Positions 1 through 4,500 of a DNA stretch of 5,055 nt are shown here, one piece after another (the first letter of the stretch is position 1; the number at the start of each line of letters is the position of its first letter). The notes below the pieces were generated by a model. The model saw only the letters and a program-made list of their open reading frames with translations. It was not told where the DNA came from and ran no database searches. This DNA is from Syntrophomonadaceae bacterium (GTDB lineage: Bacteria; Bacillota; Syntrophomonadia; Syntrophomonadales; Syntrophomonadaceae), in the NCBI GenBank assembly GCA_028698695.1, contig JAQVWB010000153.1:1-5055 (forward strand), read 5' to 3'. The position numbers and the translations under genes are program-made.

Positions 1-6
1 ATAAGC

Positions 7-888
7 CTACATTAATTCTGCCAGTTCATTTAATTTATGCGATACCGCCAGCAGTTCTTCAATACTGGCGGAAATTTCCTGGCTGGCAGCTGCCTGCTCT
101 TCCGATGCCTGTACAGTTAAGATGGAGTTGTTGCGGGCAGTTTCAATTTTTTCATTGATTATACGGGTTAAACCGCGTATTTGTTCAGCAGTCTGCTTGG
201 ATGATTCGGACAGTTTGCGAATTTCTTCGGCCACTACGCCAAAGCCCTTACCGGCATCACCGGCACGGGCAGCTTCAATGGCAGCATTTAAGCCCAGCAT
301 TTTAGTCTGATCGGCAATCGTCTTTATAGCGTCTAAAATCTGTACTATTTCTGCCGAGGTAGCACCAATTTCTTCTATATCAGCATTGAGGCGCCGTTCA
401 CTATCATTGATACTACTGGCACTGGCAGCAGTTTCTTCTACTGCGGAAGAGATTTCGGTCAGGCCGGTCATGAATGAACTGGATATCCCTATCATGTTTT
501 CGACCTTCTCCCGTGTAATAACAATTCCAAAGGTGCCAATTGCTTCACCGCTACCATCATCAAAAATTGGCATGGTTGCCACTCTCAGCGATACTCCGTA
601 TGTTTCCGCCCCCAGCTCAACGGCTACCGTTTTGCCACTTTGCATTATGTACTCTGCCGGTCCTCCTTTGGCAAACTTTACGCCTGGTTTTACAAAACTT
701 ACTTTTTCGCTAGGGTCGATTTTCATAATAAATTGTTCGTGGTCAGTGGCATAAAAGCCTACAGTTCGGTCAGTAAACAGGGCTGACATAACCGGCGCAA
801 ACTTAAGCATGTTCATATACAGCTTGCTATTTAGGTTTACACCTATTTCATTAATGGGCAGTACATCATTAACAGTTGGTTTACTCAT
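7..888 (-). CDS. Soluble methyl-accepting chemotaxis protein with N-terminal PAS/Cache-like sensor
   Basis: A cytosolic chemoreceptor, expected to signal to CheA/CheW. I start it at the ATG at 886-888 (293 aa) because AAAGGAGG lies just upstream; an in-frame ATG 36 bases further upstream has no such site and lies within the predicted promoter. Residues ~12-125 form a globular sensor region without membrane segments, with GFYATD (44-49), YGV (97-99) and a GTFGIVIT end typical of PAS/Cache-like folds. Residues ~133-293 are the helical-hairpin signalling domain; the tip is unmistakable (IADQT 191-195, NAAIEAARAGDAGKGF 201-216, VVAEEIRKL 218-226). About 85 residues follow the tip, roughly 12 heptads, which suggests a short 24H-like class (inference). 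SSAVEETAAS (147-156) fits the methylation consensus; SASIEELLA (273-281) nearly does. There is no HAMP domain and no visible C-terminal CheR-binding tail. The ligand is unknown. The family call is very secure; the sensor fold is less so. Confidence 0.95.
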   Translation of the reverse strand: MSKPTVNDVLPINEIGVNLNSKLYMNMLKFAPVMSALFTDRTVGFYATDHEQFIMKIDPSEKVSFVKPGVKFAKGGPAEYIMQSGKTVAVELGAETYGVSLRVATMPIFDDGSGEAIGTFGIVITREKVENMIGISSSFMTGLTEISSAVEETAASASSINDSERRLNADIEEIGATSAEIVQILDAIKTIADQTKMLGLNAAIEAARAGDAGKGFGVVAEEIRKLSESSKQTAEQIRGLTRIINEKIETARNNSILTVQASEEQAAASQEISASIEELLAVSHKLNELAELM

Positions 889-916
889 ACAATCCGCCTC
901 CTTTTTAGGTGTTTTT

Positions 917-945
917 ATTATCAATTGATTCGGGTAAATTGTTTA
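917..945 (-). promoter_or_regulatory. Putative sigma-A promoter of the chemoreceptor gene
   Basis: Read on the minus strand, TAAACA (940-945, 4 of 6 to the -35 consensus) is followed after exactly 17 bases by GATAAT (917-922, 5 of 6 to the -10 consensus). Transcription would begin near 910, leaving a leader of about 20 bases that contains the AAAGGAGG ribosome binding site. Motility genes often use a sigma-28 promoter instead, but no well-spaced TAAA/GCCGATAA pair is present. This is an assignment by consensus only. Confidence 0.45.
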
Positions 946-999
946 TATCCTGAATATTGGCACTTATTCGGGAAAGAGGGACCAATTTCCTTTAAATTA

Positions 1000-1006
1000 T
1001 GTCGAA
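1000..1006 (+). promoter_or_regulatory. Spo0A-box-like heptamer TGTCGAA
   Basis: TGTCGAA at this position matches the core binding sequence of the sporulation regulator Spo0A (0A box, TGNCGAA), flanked by an A-rich run. It lies about 55 bases upstream of the predicted -35 of the chemoreceptor gene and next to a palindrome at 1008-1030. A 7-mer occurs often by chance in AT-rich DNA, so this is only a candidate, relevant if the host is a sporulating clostridium. Confidence 0.2.
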
Positions 1007-1007
1007 A

Positions 1008-1030
1008 AAATTAAAAACAGCTGTTAATTT
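1008..1030. promoter_or_regulatory. Imperfect palindrome centred on ACAGCTGT
   Basis: The segment has arms AAATTA and TAATTT around a self-complementary core, AACAGCTGTT, with two extra A residues on the left side. It lies in the intergenic region between the chemoreceptor and the PLP enzyme. On the minus strand the right-hand end runs into a T-rich stretch, so it could act as a weak transcription stop for the PLP enzyme gene, though it lies some 150 bases past that gene's stop codon. It could equally be a dyad operator. The function is not resolved. Confidence 0.25.
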
Positions 1031-1139
1031 AATGAAAATATTGAATAATTAGCCCAAAAAGCAGTGATTGAATTTCTCTGCATGACATATTTAGGGAATT
1101 ATGAACTGAGGATTTTGCATAATTTAAAAATTCCAATAT

Positions 1140-1166
1140 TGTCACTCTGAGCGATAGCGAAGCATC
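1140..1166. repeat. Interspersed repeat fragment (TGTCA-TCTGAGCG-AGCGAAG type)
   Basis: The 27-base stretch TGTCACTCTGAG followed by CGATAGCGAAGCATC closely resembles a short intergenic repeat I recall from many bacterial genomes, of the form TGTCATTCTGAGCGAAGCGAAG followed by AATC. Differences seen here are one inserted T and two substitutions. It contains GCGA twice, separated by TA. It sits immediately past the stop codon of the PLP enzyme gene and abuts an 11-base direct repeat. Recognition is from memory of the consensus, not from a search. Confidence 0.5.
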
Positions 1167-1194
1167 AAAAACTCTCAATTATTAAAAACTCTCA
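1167..1194. repeat. 11-base direct repeat AAAAACTCTCA, period 17
   Basis: AAAAACTCTCA occurs at 1167-1177 and again, identically, at 1184-1194, with six bases between. The right-hand copy encodes the last codons and the stop of the PLP enzyme gene on the minus strand (Glu-Ser-Phe-stop); the left-hand copy lies just outside the gene and touches the interspersed repeat at 1140-1166. This may be a small tandem duplication or the trace of an insertion next to the gene end. Confidence 0.6.
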
Positions 1195-2573
1195 GTAAAA
1201 TGATAAGGCCAATTCTGCAAGTTTTTGTCCCGAGGATAATAATTCCCGTGGATACAGGAGTAAGGATATTTTTTACGATAATAATATGGATGATCAGCAA
1301 TCTGTTTTAATACGCTTATGAGTCGGTCAATTTCATCATGGGTATTATAAGCTGCCAGACTAATTCTGACCATGCCAGGTAAATTATCCATTGCATAGGC
1401 ACTAGTATATGATAAGGAAGAGGGATTCTTTTCGTCAAGCAGTTTTCTAACATAATGTTGAGCACAGAAACAGCCGCTGCGAACCCCTATACCTGCTTCG
1501 AAGCTGAGCATAATCCCCAGTTGATTATGGATAATGTCCTCCAGATTAAAACTGATAACTCCCAGGCGGGGCTCTGCTCCGTAAATTGTAATGCCCGGTA
1601 TGGTTTGCAGCCGCTGCATGGCATAGTCAGTTAACTTTTTTTCGTAAGCTGCCATGCTATGTAGATTTAAAGATTGCAGGTACTCCAAAGTTTTTGCCAG
1701 TATAAAGGCCCCCATTACATTGGGTGAACCGGCTTCCTCGCGGTCGGGAAGTCCGGCCCAGGTTATCAAGTTGGGCGTAACCATATTTACGGTGCCGCCC
1801 CCGATAATATCGGGTTCACCTTGTAAAAATGTTTTTTTAGAACCAATCAGGACTCCGCTGCCAAAGGGAGCATATATTTTATGGCCGGAAAAGGCCAGAT
1901 AATCAATGTGCCGTGAGTCATAATGCGGATGCATATTTATAGCATGATGAGGTGCCAACTGGGCAGCATCGACCATAAATTCAGCATTATATTCATGAGC
2001 GAGGCGGGCAATAAAATCCAGGTCGTTCAGATGTCCGGTTACATTGGAAGCGCCGGTTATGGTGACCAGTTTTACGTGGGGATAGTATTGCTGTAGTAGT
2101 TTTTCCAGGTGTTTATAGTCCAATAAACCTTTCTCATCAACGCGTGTATAAACCACACGGGCATGTCTTCTCCAGGGGAGGTCATTGGAGTGATGTTCCA
2201 TCTCGCTGGTTATAACTACATCATCAGCAGAAAAGCGTAGCCGCCCGGCCAGCTTGTTAATGGCTTCAGTAGTATTTTTTACTAGAATAACTGTGTCATG
2301 TTCCAGGTCAGCCTGTACAAAATGACCAATCTGAGTATGACATTGTTCATAGATTTGAGAGCATAGCATGGATTTGTGGCCGGTACCCCGGTGTACGCCT
2401 GAATACCAGGTCAGGAATTCCTGCATTTGCTCCATTACCGGTTTCAGAGCCGGAGTGCTGGCAGCATTGTCAAAATGAATATAAGGCACCCGTATACCCC
2501 GCGTGGTGGGAACCAAAAGGTCTACCCCCAGTACCTCTCGCCGGAAGGTTTTATAAGGAAATCCGCCGGACAT
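1182..2573 (-). CDS. Class V aminotransferase-fold PLP enzyme, cysteine-desulfurase-like (SufS/Csd family)
   Basis: A 463-aa PLP enzyme most like SufS/CsdA cysteine desulfurases, which take sulfur from L-cysteine as an enzyme persulfide and leave alanine. Visible landmarks are FDNAAST (34-40), VHRGTGHKS (60-68), TTEAIN (101-106), EMEHHSN (124-130, PLP-stacking His), VDAAQ (201-205, Asp202 and Gln205 at PLP), FSGHKIYAPFGSG (228-240, Schiff-base Lys232), EAGSPN (280-285) and VRSGCFCAQ (364-372). By alignment to SufS VRTGHHCA, Cys370 takes the persulfide position, Arg365 the substrate-carboxylate Arg, and Cys368 replaces a His. The tail beyond ~430 is rich in Tyr and aromatic residues and is longer than in SufS (about 406 aa). 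The start is supported only by a weak AGGA nine bases upstream. No SufU, SufB or IscU gene is adjacent; the upstream neighbour is a DsrE-like protein, so a role in sulfur transfer is inferred. A cysteine-lyase or related PLP activity is not excluded. Confidence 0.9.
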   Translation of the reverse strand: MSGGFPYKTFRREVLGVDLLVPTTRGIRVPYIHFDNAASTPALKPVMEQMQEFLTWYSGVHRGTGHKSMLCSQIYEQCHTQIGHFVQADLEHDTVILVKNTTEAINKLAGRLRFSADDVVITSEMEHHSNDLPWRRHARVVYTRVDEKGLLDYKHLEKLLQQYYPHVKLVTITGASNVTGHLNDLDFIARLAHEYNAEFMVDAAQLAPHHAINMHPHYDSRHIDYLAFSGHKIYAPFGSGVLIGSKKTFLQGEPDIIGGGTVNMVTPNLITWAGLPDREEAGSPNVMGAFILAKTLEYLQSLNLHSMAAYEKKLTDYAMQRLQTIPGITIYGAEPRLGVISFNLEDIIHNQLGIMLSFEAGIGVRSGCFCAQHYVRKLLDEKNPSSLSYTSAYAMDNLPGMVRISLAAYNTHDEIDRLISVLKQIADHPYYYRKKYPYSCIHGNYYPRDKNLQNWPYHFTESF

Positions 2574-2587
2574 ATTCCACCATCCTG

Positions 2588-2622
2588 ATAGTAGTATTTT
2601 ATCTATACTATGTTACTACTAT
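2588..2622. promoter_or_regulatory. Perfect 9-bp inverted repeat upstream of the PLP enzyme gene
   Basis: ATAGTAGTA (2588-2596) and TACTACTAT (2614-2622) are exact reverse complements with 17 bases between them. An additional TACTAT at 2606-2611 can pair with the first six bases of the left arm, giving an alternative, shorter hairpin. The dyad ends 15 bases upstream of the PLP enzyme start codon. Its position fits an operator or a leader hairpin affecting translation or read-through from the DsrE-like gene. No convincing -35/-10 pair was found around it, and I do not recognise the sequence as a known regulator site. Confidence 0.45.
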
Positions 2623-2641
2623 GATTTTGGAACTAAATTGT

Positions 2642-2660
2642 GAGGGGTTAGGGGTGAGGG
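2642..2660. repeat. C-rich interspersed repeat (CCCTCACCCCTAACCCCTC)
   Basis: On the minus strand this reads CCCTCACCCCTAACCCCTC, which resembles a short C-rich sequence that recurs in intergenic regions of many unrelated bacteria. It lies between the DsrE-like gene and the PLP enzyme gene, in non-coding sequence otherwise AT-rich, so its composition stands out. The plus strand carries three G-runs (GGGG, GGGG, GGG), one short of an intramolecular quadruplex. Recognition as a dispersed repeat is from memory and needs a copy count in the genome. Confidence 0.35.
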
Positions 2661-2666
2661 AAGTCA

Positions 2667-2684
2667 GATTCACAAGTCTGAATC
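2667..2684 (-). other. Small stem-loop after the DsrE-like gene
   Basis: GATTCA (2667-2672) and TGAATC (2679-2684) form a 6-bp stem with a six-base loop, 10 to 30 bases past the stop codon of the DsrE-like gene. No T-run follows on the minus strand; a C-rich stretch does instead. It is therefore a poor match to an intrinsic terminator, and read-through into the PLP enzyme gene remains possible. It may be an RNA 3'-end stabilising hairpin or chance. Confidence 0.25.
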
Positions 2685-2694
2685 CATTTCACCA

Positions 2695-3174
2695 TCATAT
2701 AAACAGCTGAATGTCGGCGGAGGAGGCGTTGCGCAGGTATTCTTTTACATCAACTATTTCCACTTCGGGCAAAAGTTCCCCAGCAGTCAGGCCCATAACT
2801 TCTACGGATAACTTGCAGGCCAGGAATTTTACTCCTTTTTTACGGGCGCCATTTAAGAAATCAACCAGTTGGGGCGTATGATTATCTTTCATCATTTCCA
2901 GCAGCATATATTTACCTATTCCCGCCATATTAAGGTTGGATAAAGGCAAGTCAGCAGCTCCTCCGGGAGTCATAACCGAGAACATTTTTTCATAGGCGTT
3001 TTTGGTTTCCAGGTTCATTTTATCCGGGTCACGTAATAGCATTAGGCCCCAGAACGCAAAGAACATGGTCACTGACATCCCCATTTCCCTGGCTCCGTTA
3101 GCAATAATGAGAGCAGCTAAAGCTTTATCGTATTCTCCGCTGAATAACAGTAAATTCACATGTTTATCTTCCAT
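2695..3174 (-). CDS. DsrE/DsrF/DrsH-like family protein (DsrE2, COG2210 type)
   Basis: A 159-aa protein matching the COG2210 DsrE2-type family, small proteins linked to sulfur carriage as persulfides. Landmarks in order are NLLLFSGEYDKALAALI (7-23) opening the fold, MFFAFWGLMLLR (37-48, the family's FxFWGL hydrophobic segment), MFSVMTPGGAADLPLSNLNM (64-83), GVKFLACKLSVEVMGL (114-129) and a C-terminal ADIQLFI. Cys120, in the position of the family's ACxMSMDVMG cysteine, is the only cysteine in the protein and is the expected sulfur-binding residue. Length is normal for the family. AAAGGAGG eight bases upstream of the ATG fixes the start. It lies 121 bp upstream of the cysteine-desulfurase-like gene on the same strand, so it may accept sulfur from that enzyme, or both may serve a common sulfur pathway (inference). 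The family segment at 37-48 is hydrophobic and may associate with the membrane, but a signal peptide is absent. Confidence 0.92.
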   Translation of the reverse strand: MEDKHVNLLLFSGEYDKALAALIIANGAREMGMSVTMFFAFWGLMLLRDPDKMNLETKNAYEKMFSVMTPGGAADLPLSNLNMAGIGKYMLLEMMKDNHTPQLVDFLNGARKKGVKFLACKLSVEVMGLTAGELLPEVEIVDVKEYLRNASSADIQLFI

Positions 3175-3195
3175 GTCAAAACCCTCCTTTTGTTT

Positions 3196-3229
3196 TTTAT
3201 AGTTTGAACATATATGACCAATGTTATTA
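3196..3229 (-). promoter_or_regulatory. Possible promoter of the DsrE-like gene
   Basis: On the minus strand TATAAA (3196-3201) matches the -10 consensus at 5 of 6 positions and lies 22 bases upstream of the start codon, with the ribosome binding site in between. No good -35 lies 16-18 bases upstream; TTGGTC is present but only 14 bases away. Between them is the self-complementary CATATATG (3209-3216), which might bind a regulator. Given the tight spacing to the ribosome binding site, the transcript leader would be very short. Confidence 0.3.
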
Positions 3230-3251
3230 AAACGGAAGCTTGTGGTATGCT
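3224..3251 (+). promoter_or_regulatory. Putative extended -10 promoter of the HD-GYP gene
   Basis: TGGTATGCT at 3243-3251 is an extended -10 element (TG, one base, then TATGCT, 4 of 6 to consensus), with only a weak -35 candidate, TTATTA, at 3224-3229 and a 16-base spacer. Extended -10 elements can compensate for poor -35 boxes in Gram-positive bacteria. It lies about 43 bases upstream of the start codon at 3294. Its -35 region lies close to the promoter of the divergent DsrE-like gene, so the two may interfere or be co-regulated. Confidence 0.4.
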
Positions 3252-3293
3252 AAACTTAAAGCAGGGAAAATAATATCAAAAGAGGATTAAATT

Positions 3294-4445
3294 ATGAAAG
3301 CTAAAAATTTGCTTTTAATTGGTTTGGTTTATACTTCGCTGGTAACTGCACTGGCTTTAAGTGAATTAGTTCCGTCCTGGGTATCAGCATTGCTGCTTTT
3401 GATTACCGGTCTGGCAGGCAGTTATTATCTGGCTCTCAGCCATAGGAGAATTAGGGAACTGGAAAATATGGAAGCCATGTTGAGAAATATAAAAAGGATA
3501 GCTGCTTTAAAGTCAAGGCAGGATGTTTTGGATAATATTGTTGTTCTGGCTCCGCAAATGGTTGATTGTGAAAGATGCTTTGCAGTCGTCAGGGAACCTG
3601 CATGGGATCCGGATAATCGCTATACCTATCCACCCGATTGGCAGGAGGCCCGGGATATGTGCCATGGAGTTTCAGATTTAGCGGTGAAACAGGAGGTATG
3701 TGATTATCCCGGTTCACCGGTGATGACGGTACCAATTGCGGAAGGTAAAGTTTTGCTTTTTTTGGTTCGTGAAAAGCAGGCCGCTTCTTTTAACGATGAT
3801 GATATAAAACGCATGACTTATGTTGCTGAAATGACTTCAGCCTGGATAGATGCTTTGTATGCCGGTGAGCAAATGGAATTGTACTGGCAGCAGGTGTTAT
3901 CGGCGGCAGTAAAAGCTTTGGAAGGGTTTAACCCTCAGTTTATTGGACATGCTTATCGGGTTGCCGCTATTGTACGGTTATTAGGCAAGAAACTTGGTCT
4001 GGACTATGAAGAGCAACGACAGTTGCTGGCAGCAGCCTGGTTGCATGACATTGGCCGCCAGATTGATGGAGAGGAATCTGACGAGGCTCATCCTCTGGCC
4101 GGAGCAGACTGTTTGCCCGAAACAGATGAGTTTGAAGCTATACGGCAGGCAATTTTATATCATCATGAACGCTATAATGGTACTGGTTTTCCCGAGGGAT
4201 TGGCTCATACGGATATTCCCTGGCTGGCTCGTATTATTGCCGTGGCGGATTTCTTTGATGCCCTGACTGCTTTATCTATTCCCGAAGAAGTGCTGGATTA
4301 TCAAACTGCTTTACAGGTAATGAGGAAATCCAGCGGCAGCCTGTTTGACCCGCTGGTAATAGAAGCGTTGGGGGAGAGCATTGATGAACTGGAAACTTTA
4401 TTAAGGGTTAATGATTTAAAAACAGAAGACGGGGATGAAGGTTAA
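3294..4445 (+). CDS. Membrane-anchored HD-GYP domain protein with GAF-like sensor (probable c-di-GMP phosphodiesterase)
   Basis: A 383-aa protein with two N-terminal membrane helices (~5-23 and ~28-48), a GAF-like domain (~65-190) and a C-terminal HD-GYP domain (~196-365) facing the cytoplasm. The HD-GYP metal ligands are all present: His219 (GHAYRVA), His251-Asp252 (LHDIG), His266 (HPLAGAD), His290-His291 (YHHERYNG) and Asp319 (VADFFDALT). The signature tripeptide is GFP (298-300) instead of GYP, and the usual HDxGK lysine is Arg255. The complete metal set argues for activity, expected to be hydrolysis of cyclic-di-GMP to pGpG or GMP; substrate is inferred from the family. The GAF-like part holds four cysteines, Cys92, Cys95, Cys123 and Cys136, the first two as CxxC. 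The start follows AGAGGA eight bases upstream. The exported Ig-like gene begins 55 bp downstream on the same strand, probably one transcript. The last ~15 residues are acidic. Confidence 0.93.
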   Translation: MKAKNLLLIGLVYTSLVTALALSELVPSWVSALLLLITGLAGSYYLALSHRRIRELENMEAMLRNIKRIAALKSRQDVLDNIVVLAPQMVDCERCFAVVREPAWDPDNRYTYPPDWQEARDMCHGVSDLAVKQEVCDYPGSPVMTVPIAEGKVLLFLVREKQAASFNDDDIKRMTYVAEMTSAWIDALYAGEQMELYWQQVLSAAVKALEGFNPQFIGHAYRVAAIVRLLGKKLGLDYEEQRQLLAAAWLHDIGRQIDGEESDEAHPLAGADCLPETDEFEAIRQAILYHHERYNGTGFPEGLAHTDIPWLARIIAVADFFDALTALSIPEEVLDYQTALQVMRKSSGSLFDPLVIEALGESIDELETLLRVNDLKTEDGDEG

Positions 4446-4500
4446 AGAAATATACTGAATAAGGCGATAATTGAAGTAGTGTTGGCGGGAGGGGATTTAA

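Noticed and set aside
580..593. CACTCTCAGCGATA, a 13 of 14 match to part of the interspersed repeat at 1143-1156
   Set aside because: It lies within conserved coding sequence of the chemoreceptor sensor domain and the similarity does not extend further, so it is most likely coincidence.
122..754. Two open frames on the plus strand within the chemoreceptor gene (122-310 and 386-754)
   Set aside because: They lie opposite highly conserved chemoreceptor coding sequence and their products resemble nothing; they are antisense shadows.
889..924. In-frame ATG at 922-924 that would add 12 residues (MIIKTPKKEADC) to the chemoreceptor
   Set aside because: The AAAGGAGG ribosome binding site falls inside this extension and points to the ATG at 886-888; the upstream ATG lacks a site and overlaps the predicted -10 element.
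960..997. Sigma-28 (motility) promoter for the chemoreceptor: TAAA followed by CCCGAATA
   Set aside because: The spacer is 18 bases rather than about 15-16 and the -10 half has an extra base relative to GCCGATAA, so the sigma-A pair at 917-945 fits better.
1654..1902. Plus-strand open frame inside the PLP enzyme gene
   Set aside because: It is opposite the conserved Schiff-base lysine region of the enzyme and has no recognisable product.
2642..2660. G-quadruplex on the plus strand
   Set aside because: Only three runs of three or more G are present; a fourth run is missing for an intramolecular structure.
2667..2684. Intrinsic terminator of the DsrE-like gene
   Set aside because: The stem is only 6 bp, A/T-rich, and is not followed by a T-run on the transcribed strand; listed only as a stem-loop.
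3002..3202. Plus-strand open frame overlapping the DsrE-like gene and its upstream region
   Set aside because: It is antisense to a well-recognised family protein and lacks a convincing ribosome binding site.
3994..4266. Second-frame open reading frame within the HD-GYP domain
   Set aside because: It overlaps conserved catalytic coding sequence in another frame and its translation is low-complexity in character with no family likeness.
4446..4500. Terminator or separate promoter between the HD-GYP gene and the exported Ig-like gene
   Set aside because: No hairpin with T-run and no reasonable -35/-10 pair was found; the only clear signal is the GGAGGGG ribosome binding site.
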